Of a stretch of 60,552 nt of DNA, positions 45,541 to 55,042 are shown piece by piece. The stretch is from Oligella ureolytica DSM 18253 (GTDB taxonomy: Bacteria; Pseudomonadota; Gammaproteobacteria; Burkholderiales; Burkholderiaceae_B): the NCBI RefSeq assembly GCF_000373745.1, contig NZ_KB892286.1:205-60756 (forward strand), written 5' to 3'. The translations under genes and the position numbers were made by a program. Each line of letters opens with the position of its first letter. The stretch's first letter is position 1. The notes under the pieces were generated by a model. That model did not search any database. It saw nothing but the letters and a program-made list of their open reading frames with translations, and was not told the origin of the DNA.

Positions 45541-46752
45541 TTAGGCTACAGCCGCACGTTGACCCACTAACTCCCTGGCTGCACGAGCAATGACTAACTC
45601 TTCATCCGTCGGAATCACCATCACCTTGACTCGAGAGTCATCGGTACTGATTAAACGCTGGCCTTCACCCTCGGTATTACGCTCATTATCAAAGTCCACG
45701 CCAATCCAACCTAAACCTTCACATACTAGTCTACGTATCTCAGCAGAGTTTTCACCAATTCCAGCCGTAAAGACAATTAAATCGACTCCCTGCATAGTGG
45801 CTGCCATGGTTGAGATACCGGAGCGAACCTTATTAACAAAATAACGAATGGCACGCTGCCCCTCTTCGGTTCCGGCTTCATTAAGTGTACGCATATCATT
45901 AGATAAGCCACCAGATAAACCGAGTAAGCCAGATTCATAGTAAAGCATACGGCTAAGCTCCGACACACTATAGCCCTCACTTTCTAATAAGTGAAGCAAA
46001 ACACCAGGATCGATCTGACCACAACGAGTACCCATCGGTAAACCGTCAAGGACTGTAAACCCCATGGTTGTCGCCTTACTCTTACCATTATCAATAGCGC
46101 ATAGAGAAGTACCATTACCCAAATGAGCCACCACTACCTTACCCTGATGCAGTTCAGGAGCAATACGTGCTATCTCACTATTAATATAGTCATAGCTTAA
46201 ACCATGGAAGCCGTAGCGCATAATTCCCTTTTCATATAACTCATAAGGGATGGCAAAAGCCTTGTTCTCAAACTCCTGGGTACGGTGAAAGGCCGTATCG
46301 AAACAAACGAGCTGAGGAATCTCTGGAAAATACTCCATCGCCGCGTAGATACCAGACAGATTATGCGGTTGGTGCAATGGCGCTAACTTACTAAAAGACT
46401 CAATATTTTTGAGTACTTCAGGGGTAAGCATCACGGGACCGTCATACGCATCACCACCATGCACAACACGGTGACCGGCTGCTGCTACCTCAATCTCCGG
46501 GAAATGCAGATTAAGCGATGCGATCACCACTTCCATCGCGGCCTGATGATTTTGCAAATCGCAATTTTCAGGCAAATCCAGAGCCTCACCACTTGCTCCC
46601 TTCAGCTTGACGGTACCACCGCTACCGATACGCTCACAATTACCAACCATCACTGGGTTATCCTGAGTTGCCACATAAAGCGCAAACTTCAAAGAGGATG
46701 AACCCGCATTAAGCGCTAAAAAGCCTTTATTTTTTACATTATTTTCGCTCAT
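45541..46752 (-). CDS. ackA: Acetate kinase
   Basis: 403 residues. ASKHA-fold kinase that interconverts acetyl phosphate and acetate with ADP/ATP. N-terminal LNAGSSSLKFALY, VVHGGDAYDGPVML, CFDTAFHRT and VVAHLGNGTSLCAI are the conserved substrate and nucleotide-binding blocks. AGGAG precedes the ATG. It follows the MaoC-phosphotransacetylase fusion by 17 bp, so the two steps acetyl-CoA to acetate are co-expressed. Confidence 0.94.
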   Translation of the reverse strand: MSENNVKNKGFLALNAGSSSLKFALYVATQDNPVMVGNCERIGSGGTVKLKGASGEALDLPENCDLQNHQAAMEVVIASLNLHFPEIEVAAAGHRVVHGGDAYDGPVMLTPEVLKNIESFSKLAPLHQPHNLSGIYAAMEYFPEIPQLVCFDTAFHRTQEFENKAFAIPYELYEKGIMRYGFHGLSYDYINSEIARIAPELHQGKVVVAHLGNGTSLCAIDNGKSKATTMGFTVLDGLPMGTRCGQIDPGVLLHLLESEGYSVSELSRMLYYESGLLGLSGGLSNDMRTLNEAGTEEGQRAIRYFVNKVRSGISTMAATMQGVDLIVFTAGIGENSAEIRRLVCEGLGWIGVDFDNERNTEGEGQRLISTDDSRVKVMVIPTDEELVIARAARELVGQRAAVA

Positions 46753-46769
46753 AATGACTCCTTTTTAAG

Positions 46770-48158
46770 CTATTTTGATGCTTTCTTTTGATTCGCATAT
46801 TGCAGGCAAACTACTGCGCAAGAGGCTAGGCGGGACATCTCACTATCAGAGCGTGAGTTAAGAATCACCGGTACCTTGGCACCCAATACTAGACCTGCAC
46901 CCTCAGCATGAGCCACATAAGTCATCTGCTTAAAGAACATATTAGCGGCGTCCAAGTCTGGCATCACAAGGATATTGGCACGACCGGCAACCTCACTAAC
47001 AATGCCTTTAGTACGCGCAGCATTTTCGTCAATCGCATTATCCATGGCTAAAGGACCTTCGACCAGGCCACCCTTAATCTGCCCGCGATCGGCCATTTTT
47101 GATAATAGCGCTGCATCAACGGAAGACTGAATCGCTGGATTAACCACTTCAACCGCAGATAATACGGCAACACGCGCTTCTACACCTAAAGAAACCGCTA
47201 AATCAATGGCGTTTTGCGTGATATCGACTTTGGTATTTAAATCAGGGTAAATATTAATCGCTGCATCACTGATATAAAACAGCTCTGGGCGACCTGGTGC
47301 ATCCATAATAAAGACGTGAGTAAAGCGACGACCAACACGCAGACCACTCTCTTTATTCAACATGGCACGTAGTAAATCGTCGGTGTGCAAATGGCCCTTC
47401 ATGATAGAAACAGCACGTTCCTCATGCACCATCTTGCACGCATACGTCGCCACATCCTGATCACTACCAGGCACCTCAATAATTTCCATACCGGAAATAT
47501 CAGCACCGAGCTTCTCAGCTGCTTCACGAATCTTTTGCTCATTACCCAAAAGAATCGGAATAATAATGCCTTCTTTAGCCGCTAAAACCGCACCACCTAG
47601 GGAGTTTTTATTATGTGGGCAAACCACCGCCACTGGAATCGGATCGCACTGCTTGGCACGACGTAATAACTCTTCAAAATGGCGATGACGCTGCACCAAC
47701 AAACCCGGTACCGCCAAATTATCACGCTCATACTTAATGGTCGGGGCATGCGCATCGGCATGACCATCAAGAATCAGGACATTATCCGAGGTACGTGTTA
47801 CTGATAACTTAAGACTGACGATGTTCTTGGGTTTTTTATCAGTGACCTCAACCTCAATCAGCATCTCATCACCCGGATGGGCACGTTCATGCGCTTCAAA
47901 ATGGTAGTCCTTAAAAGCAGTACCCGGACCAGGTAAAATATTACCCACCACCGCAGAAACGATAGAAGCTACAAACATCGTCGGTGCCATATTTTCCGGT
48001 TCACCATCACCGTCAAGATCATGATTTGGCAAACTGAGCGGGTTGTAATTACCGGAAGCTGAAGCAAAAACATATAAATCATCAACCGTAATCAGGCGAC
48101 GTAACTCGGCTTTATCGCCAACCTGTAACTCATCGAAGGTGCGATTTACTAGACGCAT
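46770..48158 (-). CDS. MaoC-domain / phosphate acetyl(butyryl)transferase fusion
   Basis: 462 residues. Residues 1-150 form a MaoC-like hot-dog domain (VGDKAELRRLITVDDLYVFA, then FVASIVSAVVGNILPGPGTA); residues from about 170 on are a phosphate acetyl/butyryl transferase (VAVVCPHNKNSLGGAVLAAK, MKGHLHTDDLLRAML, VEGPLAMDNAID). Usually named bifunctional enoyl-CoA hydratase/phosphate acetyltransferase. It makes acyl phosphate for the ackA product. AAGGA precedes the ATG. First gene of a four-gene operon. Confidence 0.9.
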   Translation of the reverse strand: MRLVNRTFDELQVGDKAELRRLITVDDLYVFASASGNYNPLSLPNHDLDGDGEPENMAPTMFVASIVSAVVGNILPGPGTAFKDYHFEAHERAHPGDEMLIEVEVTDKKPKNIVSLKLSVTRTSDNVLILDGHADAHAPTIKYERDNLAVPGLLVQRHRHFEELLRRAKQCDPIPVAVVCPHNKNSLGGAVLAAKEGIIIPILLGNEQKIREAAEKLGADISGMEIIEVPGSDQDVATYACKMVHEERAVSIMKGHLHTDDLLRAMLNKESGLRVGRRFTHVFIMDAPGRPELFYISDAAINIYPDLNTKVDITQNAIDLAVSLGVEARVAVLSAVEVVNPAIQSSVDAALLSKMADRGQIKGGLVEGPLAMDNAIDENAARTKGIVSEVAGRANILVMPDLDAANMFFKQMTYVAHAEGAGLVLGAKVPVILNSRSDSEMSRLASCAVVCLQYANQKKASK

Positions 48159-48492
48159 AATTTAAATTCCTTACTCTTTTTAAAATGGCTCATTTTGATA
48201 AAAAATCGCTTAGCCGTGACACACAAAAACCACCAAAAAAATCGAACTAGCGTCCCCAACTCCACACCTTTTAATAGGTGTTAAAAATTATTTCTTTTAT
48301 AAGATAATACTAACATGCGCTCATGACCTGTTTTTGACAATTTCTACTAAACATGAGGTATCTCAAATGTTAAACCTTAGGTCTTCAAAAAGATCGGTAC
48401 ATGGACATTTTTAGCATAGCTACGAGTCTCTGAGAACTAACAAGGTATCATGTGAAGAATATGATTAATTCCTGCTGAACTTTAATTTTTTT
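48159..48492. other. Divergent intergenic region before the AlbA_2 gene
   Basis: No gene seen in 334 bp. It includes a small inverted repeat, ACACCT (48264-48269) and AGGTGT (48276-48281) followed by TTAAAAATT, and AT-rich sequence that probably carries promoters for the acetate operon (-) and the AlbA_2 gene (+). Confidence 0.4.
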
Positions 48493-49920
48493 ATGACTAT
48501 CAACCATTCTTCCAGCGAAACACATCGAGTCGAGTTTAAACGCGAGCTGACACCCGCTCTCGATTTAGAAAAAGAGGTGATTGCTTTTCTCAACTCTGCT
48601 GAGGGAGGCTTTATTTATATCGGTGTTGACCAGCACGCAAAGGCTCTGAGTAATCAAGCGATCGATAGCGACATGTTAAAAATCAAAGACCGCATCAAGA
48701 TGAACATTGCGCCTTCGGCCATGGGGTTATTTGATGTGATTGTCGATAATTGGCAAGGTACAGAAGTGATCAAACTGATTATCGCCAGTGGCAGTGAAAA
48801 GCCTTATTTTAAACAGAAATACGGCATGACAGAGAAAGGCTGCTTTATACGCTTAGGCAGCGCTGCCGAGCCTATGAAGCAAAATCAGATTGATAGACTT
48901 TTTGCAGGTCGAACTCGTAACTCCATTGGCAAAATCAAATCTCATCGTCAAGAGCTGAGTTTTGCTCAATTGCGCATTTACTACGAAGAAAAGAGAAAAC
49001 CCTTAAATCAGCAATTCAAGAAAAATCTCGAATTACTCACCGAAGAAGGTGAGCTAAACTACGCTGGCTATCTACTCGCTGATGAAAATGCTGTTTCCAT
49101 CAAAGTCGCCAAGTATGCAGATACTACACGTGTTCACTTAATAGAGAGTAACGAATATGGTTACAGCTCCCTAATCAAAGCAACACTGAGTGTATTACAC
49201 AAACTTGAAACTGAAAATACGACAAGCACCTTAATCACCGCCAAGAACCGAATTGAATCGCGCCTTTGGGAGCCTGTGGCTTTGCGTGAAGCGGTCATTA
49301 ATGCCATGATTCATAATGACTATACCCGTGAGGTACCACCCAAGTTTGAAATCTTTAGCGACCGTTTAGAAATAACCTCAGCAGGCAGCCTACCTGAGGG
49401 TTTAAGCCAAGAAGAGTTTTTTGAAGGCTACTCTATTCCTCGTAACAAAGAACTCATGCGAGTGTTCAAAGATCTTGAACTAGTTGAGCAACTAGGAACA
49501 GGGGTGCAGCGTATTCTGGCGCACTATGAGAGAGAAAACTTTGTTTTCACAGATAACTTCACGCGAATTAAGTTACCTATCAAAGCAGCGCATCAAGATT
49601 TTTTATCGGACATTAGAAAAACCTCAATTTACCGCACAAGCGACCAAGCGACCGATCAAGTAAGCGACCAAGTAAAAAGACTTCTACTTGTTTTAAATCA
49701 CAATGAACTAAGTACTCAGGAGTTATTAAACTTACTGCAATTAAGGCATCTACCTAGTTTTAGAAAAAACTATTTACATCCTGCTCTCGACTCAAGTCTG
49801 CTTGAAATGACTCAGCCCGAGTCTCCACGCAGCCCGACTCAAAAATACCGCCTAACGGAAAAGGGCTTTAAGCTGCTTGAGCGCTTATCAACGACACTAG
49901 CACTTAATCACTCACAGTGA
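48493..49920 (+). CDS. Schlafen/AlbA_2-domain ATP-binding protein (RecG-like annotation)
   Basis: 475 residues. N-terminal AlbA_2 (Schlafen) domain about residues 10-125 (HRVEFKRELTPALDLEKEVI, LNSAEGGFIYIGVDQ), a middle region, then an HATPase_c_4-type block (LREAVINAMIHNDYTREVPP, with FEIFSDRLEITSAGSLPEGL) and a C-terminal winged helix. Short DQ repeats (DQATDQVSDQVK) form the linker near residue 385. Such proteins are often called putative DNA-binding regulators or helicases; many sit in defence islands. No clear ribosome site. Function unproven. Confidence 0.82.
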   Translation: MTINHSSSETHRVEFKRELTPALDLEKEVIAFLNSAEGGFIYIGVDQHAKALSNQAIDSDMLKIKDRIKMNIAPSAMGLFDVIVDNWQGTEVIKLIIASGSEKPYFKQKYGMTEKGCFIRLGSAAEPMKQNQIDRLFAGRTRNSIGKIKSHRQELSFAQLRIYYEEKRKPLNQQFKKNLELLTEEGELNYAGYLLADENAVSIKVAKYADTTRVHLIESNEYGYSSLIKATLSVLHKLETENTTSTLITAKNRIESRLWEPVALREAVINAMIHNDYTREVPPKFEIFSDRLEITSAGSLPEGLSQEEFFEGYSIPRNKELMRVFKDLELVEQLGTGVQRILAHYERENFVFTDNFTRIKLPIKAAHQDFLSDIRKTSIYRTSDQATDQVSDQVKRLLLVLNHNELSTQELLNLLQLRHLPSFRKNYLHPALDSSLLEMTQPESPRSPTQKYRLTEKGFKLLERLSTTLALNHSQ

Positions 49921-49923
49921 GTG
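49909..49923 (+). terminator. Palindrome at the end of the AlbA_2 gene
   Basis: CACTCAC-A-GTGAGTG overlaps the stop codon and is followed by TTGATTTT. The hairpin loop would be tight and the T run is short, so this is a weak terminator at best. Confidence 0.35.
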
Positions 49924-49940
49924 TTGATTTTATGTTTAAC

Positions 49941-49969
49941 TTGACGTAGTCCCTATTTGGGACTAAAAT
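49941..49969 (+). promoter_or_regulatory. higBA promoter with operator in the spacer
   Basis: TTGACG (49941-49946) and TAAAAT (49964-49969) are 17 bp apart. The spacer and adjoining bases hold the perfect palindrome TAGTCCC-TATTT-GGGACTA (49947-49965), ideally placed for autorepression by the HigA antitoxin. The start codon of the toxin gene lies nine bases after the -10 element, so the transcript is nearly leaderless. Confidence 0.75.
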
Positions 49970-49977
49970 TAAATCTC

Positions 49978-50281
49978 ATGAAAATTATCTCAACTCAAAC
50001 CTTACGTAAGTTCTGGGAAAAACATCCTGATGCAGAGCAGCCGCTTAAAGCGTGGTTTGATGAGGCTAGTAAAGCCACATGGACTCAACCCTCTGATATT
50101 AAAGCTTATTACCGCCATGCAAGCATCTTAAAAAAATCGACGTGCTGTATTTAATATTAAGGGAAATGATTACAGATTAATTGTTGCTATCGCTTATAAA
50201 TTAGGCATTGTTTACATCAAATTTATCGCGACACATTTGGAATACGACAAAATTGATGCTGAAACAATCGATATGGAGTAA
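49978..50281 (+). pseudogene. higB: HigB-type toxin with a one-base frameshift in an A7 run
   Basis: RelE-superfamily mRNA interferase of the HigB branch. The first frame encodes MKIISTQTLRKFWEKHPDAE through …[10 protein letters not shown] and then stops early. Dropping one A from the seven at 50130-50136 restores the expected continuation with [20 protein letters not shown] and [17 protein letters not shown], to a TAA at 50279-50281. Both halves are well conserved, so the shift is recent, a read error, or compensated by slippage on the A run. As written the toxin is inactive. Three bases separate its stop from the antitoxin ATG. Confidence 0.85.
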
Positions 50282-50284
50282 AAA

Positions 50285-50656
50285 ATGCAAATTCGTCCTA
50301 TCCGCACTGAATCAGATTACAAGAACGCACTTAAGCAAGTTTCCCGTCTTATTGAGCTTGATCCTGATATTAACTCAGCAGAAGGCGAGCAACTTGAGGT
50401 TTTAAGTACTTTAATTCAAGCTTACGAAACAAAAAACTTTCCTATAGAACGCCCTGATCCCATTGAAGCCATCAAGTTTCGAATGGAGCAAAACGGACTG
50501 ACTGCTAAAGATCTAGAGCCAATGATCGGACGCCGTAACCGAGTATACGAGATCCTCAATCACAAACGTCCTTTAACTTTAGCCATGATATGGAGATTAC
50601 ACAAAGGGCTTGGTATTCCCGCTGAAATCCTAATCCAACCACCAGCAAGTAGCTAA
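50285..50656 (+). CDS. higA: HigA-type antitoxin
   Basis: 123 residues. The N-terminal half binds toxin; the C-terminal half is a helix-turn-helix (about residues 65-110, IKFRMEQNGLTAKDLEPMIG then RRNRVYEILNHKRPLTLAMI). It would bind the palindrome in the promoter and neutralise HigB. Intact, which is expected even when the toxin is broken. Confidence 0.9.
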   Translation: MQIRPIRTESDYKNALKQVSRLIELDPDINSAEGEQLEVLSTLIQAYETKNFPIERPDPIEAIKFRMEQNGLTAKDLEPMIGRRNRVYEILNHKRPLTLAMIWRLHKGLGIPAEILIQPPASS

Positions 50657-50667
50657 GCATACCCCCA

Positions 50668-53139
50668 CTACGAAGCCGGCATCGGCTTAGCCGCCAAACT
50701 CAAATCCTCTTCATTGTCTTCATCTGTCACCACCTGCTCAAGCTCATTACCAAGCACATCTTCCGTTCCTTCTTTTGCAGGCGTCAAGCGCGATGGCGTA
50801 TGTCCGGCTGCCGTTGCACGTCCCTTAGCAGTACGTGCTTTGCTGCTCATACGTCCGACATTTATATTGGCAGCGGGTGCCTGTCCATCTTTATCCTGAC
50901 CAAAATAAACCACTGTATGCGGATATGGCAATTCAATATTAGCGGCATTAAAGTGCTTTTTAACCAAGCGATTGTAGCCACGCTGAACTGCCCATTGCAT
51001 ACCAGGCGTAGTTTTAATCAAGACCCTGATAGTGACGCCGCGCTCATTAATCGCCGTTACCCCAGGAATGGTGATCTCTTCTAGAATTTCTGGTGCCAAG
51101 ACATCATTTTCCATCAACTCGGCAAATGCCTGCTCTAAGTGATAAATGGCTTCGTCCACATTTTCTCGGTGAGCAATGGTGTACTCACCCATATGATAAG
51201 AAAAGTCGCGCATATGATTCACCACCACATCCACAGAGGAGAAGGGAATCAGGTGATAACCACCATCCAACGTGCGTAAGCCAACCGAACGGATCGTCAT
51301 TTTTTCCACCGTACCGAACACACCACCAGCTTCAACCACATCATTGACGTTCATGCCGTTTTCAATTTGAATAAACACACCGGTAATAATATCCTGCACT
51401 AATTTCTGTGCACCAAAACCAATGGCTAAACCCACCACACCGGCACCAGCAATCAAAGGGCCAATATTAATCCCTATTTGAGACAGCAGCACCAAGGCCG
51501 TCATAGTAATAATCAAAATCAGCGCTGCATTACGAAATAACGACAGCAAGGTTCTCTCACGGGCACTGGGCTCTTGCTGACCCACTCCACTCAAACGGTT
51601 CTCTATAAAACTCGCAAGAATGGTCCAACTTAGCGCTGCAAATAGCAAAATAATCGCCACATGCACCAGCATATTGATGAGGGCTTGAGCAGAATCGGAA
51701 GCTAGCCAAGCAGCCAAGTCAAAAGCATGCCACGCATCAAACACAACCAATAGCACCACCACGATGGTAAAAAGACGCAAACCTTTTAGAATAGCTGGTA
51801 CATAGGAATTAATTCGTGCTTCCAGTAAAGGAAGACGAGTACGCATGTCCTCGGATAAATGGATACGTCGACTCAGCGTTGTAGTGAGTACTGCTGATAC
51901 AATCAGCCCTAGCACAATTGCCACAATACTTTGCAAGGTTGCCTGTGCCATAAAAGGCAAAGCATTATCAGTATCAATCTGACTGACGACCAGTAACACA
52001 GTAAAGTAAATAATGGCTAAGACATGCCAGATTCTAGCGAACAGACGCATTAGTGTGCCGAAAAAAGCCATAGAAGCTTGCTTAGAACGCTCAATCACAC
52101 GATCACGTACTTCAATCCTATTTTTCCAAATCCCTCTGACTGCATAAATATAAACACCCAACATAATCAGCAGAGCGACCATGCTACCGAATGCCGTTGT
52201 AAACAGAGCAGACACCACCGGAACCACTAACAGCATGCCGTATCCAACCACTTGTACCAAGACACCAAGCCATCGGTTCCAGTACTGCGCAGCCTCATCG
52301 GACATGGCCAACAAACGCAATTTCGGAAAACGCGTTGCAAATACAGTCCGCACTAACGCCCTAGTCACTTCCACCACAATAAAAGCATTAACAAAAAGTG
52401 ATTCAAAGGTGCCTGCGACCTCACCCTCTCCTGCGATTAACAAGATAACGCCATAAGCAACGATCCCAGCCAACGCAACGCCAAGCACATCCATCAGAAG
52501 TGCAGCAATCACAGCCATACTTTTTCTTAAGAAAGCAGCACCCTGCCGACGAATAGGCGGCCCCTCAACCGGTGGGGCATGTTTAAGCCGGTTATTAACC
52601 CACCGAAAACCACGAGAAGCAAGCAGACGAATCACCACAAAAGCGACTATTGTGGCTGCAATAACTAAGGCTAAATTCCATAATGCAGTCTTCCAACGCG
52701 GCATATTAATCCCTTCGACCTCCTCACCACGGGCAATAGCACCAACCGCATCCGCCGTATGGCCAAGGTCATTGAGTACTTTTGTCAAAAAAACCTGCGT
52801 ACTATCTGCCACTTTTCTGGGTAAGGAATCATCCATACCCTCCACTGCTGACAGAAGACTCGCTTTACCTGGATTCTCAGGCACCTGAGCTCGCAACTGC
52901 TCAATTAATTGATTACGAGTCTGCTCATTTTCTAGCAAATCGGCTAACTGAGTTAAAGAGGTTCCACTTGCAGGTGCTTCTGTAGCAGTCTGCTGTGCTT
53001 GAACAGAAAACACCATAAAAAGCGCAAAAGACAGTAATAAAAACAGCTTCAGCAGAAGCCCCAAAACAGCGTGTGGCCATTTTTCCCTATGGAACTGAGT
53101 CAATGATGATGTTTGGATTATCATGGACGGTACAGGCAC
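50668..53139 (-). CDS. MscS-family mechanosensitive channel, large form
   Basis: 823 residues from the GTG at 53139, chosen because GAGGGAG lies seven bases upstream (the frame is open to a TTG at 53172). Signal peptide, a periplasmic Gln/Glu-rich region, about ten membrane spans and the MscS pore region with GAGVVGLAIGFGAQKLVQD and the beta domain (FGTVEKMTIRSVGLRTLDGG). Opens on membrane tension to release solutes during hypo-osmotic shock. The C-terminal tail is acidic and low-complexity. Independent gene. Confidence 0.88.
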   Translation of the reverse strand: MPVPSMIIQTSSLTQFHREKWPHAVLGLLLKLFLLLSFALFMVFSVQAQQTATEAPASGTSLTQLADLLENEQTRNQLIEQLRAQVPENPGKASLLSAVEGMDDSLPRKVADSTQVFLTKVLNDLGHTADAVGAIARGEEVEGINMPRWKTALWNLALVIAATIVAFVVIRLLASRGFRWVNNRLKHAPPVEGPPIRRQGAAFLRKSMAVIAALLMDVLGVALAGIVAYGVILLIAGEGEVAGTFESLFVNAFIVVEVTRALVRTVFATRFPKLRLLAMSDEAAQYWNRWLGVLVQVVGYGMLLVVPVVSALFTTAFGSMVALLIMLGVYIYAVRGIWKNRIEVRDRVIERSKQASMAFFGTLMRLFARIWHVLAIIYFTVLLVVSQIDTDNALPFMAQATLQSIVAIVLGLIVSAVLTTTLSRRIHLSEDMRTRLPLLEARINSYVPAILKGLRLFTIVVVLLVVFDAWHAFDLAAWLASDSAQALINMLVHVAIILLFAALSWTILASFIENRLSGVGQQEPSARERTLLSLFRNAALILIITMTALVLLSQIGINIGPLIAGAGVVGLAIGFGAQKLVQDIITGVFIQIENGMNVNDVVEAGGVFGTVEKMTIRSVGLRTLDGGYHLIPFSSVDVVVNHMRDFSYHMGEYTIAHRENVDEAIYHLEQAFAELMENDVLAPEILEEITIPGVTAINERGVTIRVLIKTTPGMQWAVQRGYNRLVKKHFNAANIELPYPHTVVYFGQDKDGQAPAANINVGRMSSKARTAKGRATAAGHTPSRLTPAKEGTEDVLGNELEQVVTDEDNEEDLSLAAKPMPAS

Positions 53140-53281
53140 GAGATTACTCCCTCTGTTAAATATATTCTTCAAAAATATGGATTTTTAACCCCTACGGTAA
53201 CATAAGCAGAGAGGGTGACGAAAGTCGCCATCAGATACAAGATGCAACCATATTATGAGAGAGTGCCGAACGCTCTTATGA

Positions 53282-53431
53282 TTATTTTTTCTTAATTTCC
53301 CAATGCCCACGTGTTCCACCAACACGCTCAAGCCAACCCGCAGCCTTTAGATTATTTAAATGCTTTTTGATAGTGGGATAATTTTATCCTGCTAACGCCT
53401 GATTAATAACACCAAGTGAATCGCCTCTTAA
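53282..53431 (-). pseudogene. Relic of a winged-helix C terminus (AlbA_2-type)
   Basis: On the minus strand an open stretch reads LRGDSLGVINQALAG, a TAA stop at 53384-53386, then NYPTIKKHLNNLKAAGWLER and VGGTRGHWEIKKK to a TAA at 53282-53284. The pattern (replacing helix, LKxxGxLERVGGxRGxW) is that of the C-terminal winged helix of Schlafen/AlbA_2 proteins. No body of the gene precedes it. The rest of 53140-53583 holds the MscS promoter side and a dispersed repeat but no gene. Confidence 0.55.
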
Positions 53432-53472
53432 TTAGCCTATTGAAAATATACTGCCAGAAGAAACAATATGAG

Positions 53473-53501
53473 CTACGTTTAGGTATGGATTTGTCCGCCC
53501 T
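53473..53501 (+). repeat. 29-bp dispersed repeat, copy B
   Basis: Starts CTACGTTTAGGTAT, then ATTTGTCC; pairs with copy A at 44011-44039. It lies between the winged-helix relic and the truncated glutamate-synthase-like gene. Confidence 0.55.
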
Positions 53502-53583
53502 CAAAGTAACTTATTAAGAAAAAGGGGGTTATTAGTAGTAAATGGCTATTTTGCAGCTTTATCTTAACAACTCCCGCACTCAA

Positions 53584-54927
53584 CTAAGCATACGCCTCAC
53601 GTATGATCTTCTCTAAAGGATATCTCGGCTCAAAAGACGCCGCTTGCGCTAAAGGCCAAGCTAGTTCAAAGATTCTGAAGCGGTATTTCTCAACTAACAA
53701 ATCCCCCTCGTCAATCTCCGGATACAGCACAGACAATAGCTTAACCTGTGAATCCGAAATACGGCGCACCACGTGATGAGCTCTCAGCTGTGACGGATGT
53801 TTCAGTCCGGCGGCTTCCAGTAGCTCAGCTAGAGCCAACAAGGTATTACGGTGGAAGTTATAGACTCGCTCTGATTTATCAGATACTACTAAACCCTTTT
53901 GACGCATAGGGTCTTGGGTCGCCACACCAGTCGGACAGTGCCCAGTATGACAAGCCTGAGCCTGAATACAGCCCACAGCAAACATAAAGCCGCGGGCACT
54001 ATTACACCAGTCGGCACCCAACGAAAAGGTTCTGAGCAAATCGAAGGCGGAAATTATCTTACCGGAGGCACCAATCTTAATCTGCTGACGTAAACCAATC
54101 CCGACCAAGGTGTTATGTACCAAACGCAGGGATTCATTAAGTGGCACGCCCATGTGGTCGGCAAACTCAACTGGCGCAGCACCCGTACCGCCTTCGGAAC
54201 CATCAACCACAATAAAGTCCTGCGTGATATTAGTTTCTAGCATGGCCTTGGCGATGGCGAACCATTCCCAAGGATGTCCAATACAGAGCTTGAAACCGAC
54301 CGGCTTACCTTTGGCCAAGGTCCGCAACTCTTGAATAAAATACATCAGCTCAAGCGGTGTACTAAAGGCGCTATGGTTAGCCGGTGAGTTACAGTCCACA
54401 CCGACCGGTATGCCACGGGCTTGCGCAATTTCTTCAGTCACCTTGGCGCCTGGCAAAACACCACCATGCCCAGGCTTCGCACCCTGTGACAGCTTGAGTT
54501 CAATCATTTTTACCTGCGGCAAAGCGGCGCGCTTAGCGAACTCTTCTGGTGAAAAATTACCCTCGGCATCACGACAACCAAAATAACCCGAACCGATATT
54601 CCAAATTAAATCACCACCATGCTCTAAGTGATAGCGACTAATCCCACCCTCACCCGTATCATGTGCAAAACCACCCTTAGCCGCACCACGATTGAGCGCC
54701 AAAACCGCATTGGCCGATAAAGCCCCAAAACTCATAGCAGAAATATTCAACGCTGATAAGTCATAGGTCTGCGTACAGTCCGGCCCACCAACCGTTGTCT
54801 TAAAATCACTGTTATCAATTTTTGTCGTTTGCAGGGAGTGATTGACCCACTCATAACCCTCGCTATAGACATTTTCAATAGTGCCAAAAGGACGCTTATC
54901 GATCTGCTGCTTGGCTCGCTGATACAC
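53584..54927 (-). CDS. FMN-binding glutamate-synthase-like protein, 5'-truncated
   Basis: 447 residues from a GTG at 54927, the only canonical start left. The FMN barrel (SGYFGCRDAEGNFSPEEFAK, DGSEGGTGAAPVEF) and the 3Fe-4S cysteine cluster CIQAQACHTGHC (Cys320, 326, 331) are intact, ending in a C-terminal helix. Full-length relatives have about 530 residues with N-terminal membrane helices. Coding similarity continues upstream of the GTG (LLESIRPEIRQYFLES) until an in-frame TGA at 55042-55044, and the N-terminal part is missing. Probably broken or expressed in shortened form. Confidence 0.8.
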   Translation of the reverse strand: MYQRAKQQIDKRPFGTIENVYSEGYEWVNHSLQTTKIDNSDFKTTVGGPDCTQTYDLSALNISAMSFGALSANAVLALNRGAAKGGFAHDTGEGGISRYHLEHGGDLIWNIGSGYFGCRDAEGNFSPEEFAKRAALPQVKMIELKLSQGAKPGHGGVLPGAKVTEEIAQARGIPVGVDCNSPANHSAFSTPLELMYFIQELRTLAKGKPVGFKLCIGHPWEWFAIAKAMLETNITQDFIVVDGSEGGTGAAPVEFADHMGVPLNESLRLVHNTLVGIGLRQQIKIGASGKIISAFDLLRTFSLGADWCNSARGFMFAVGCIQAQACHTGHCPTGVATQDPMRQKGLVVSDKSERVYNFHRNTLLALAELLEAAGLKHPSQLRAHHVVRRISDSQVKLLSVLYPEIDEGDLLVEKYRFRIFELAWPLAQAASFEPRYPLEKIIREAYA

Positions 54928-55020
54928 AATCGAGCGCTGAGCCCGTGAAAACGGTAAGTTATCGTCATCACTTTCTAAAAAATACTGCCGAATCTCAGGG
55001 CGAATAGACTCAAGTAAAGA

Positions 55021-55042
55021 AAGGGGTGTATTTACCCCCCTT
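55021..55042 (-). terminator. Terminator-like hairpin after the Fic gene
   Basis: On the minus strand AAGGGG and CCCCTT flank a 10-nt loop and run into TCTTTACTT. It lies 72 bp after the Fic stop and inside the open frame upstream of the truncated glutamate-synthase-like gene, marking the likely junction of the accessory segment. Confidence 0.45.

Noticed and set aside
50130-50136. Programmed -1 frameshift at the A run in higB
   Set aside because: A -1 shift would lead to an early stop; the conserved continuation needs +1, so only loss of one A or transcript slippage would restore it.
49957-50154. 65-codon reading of the toxin locus from an upstream start at 49957
   Set aside because: It starts inside the -10/operator region; the ATG at 49978 matches HigB proteins and the frame breaks at the A run.
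53252-53290. Terminator-like imperfect repeat on the + strand near 53.27 kb
   Set aside because: Arms pair only imperfectly and there is no + strand gene upstream that would need it.
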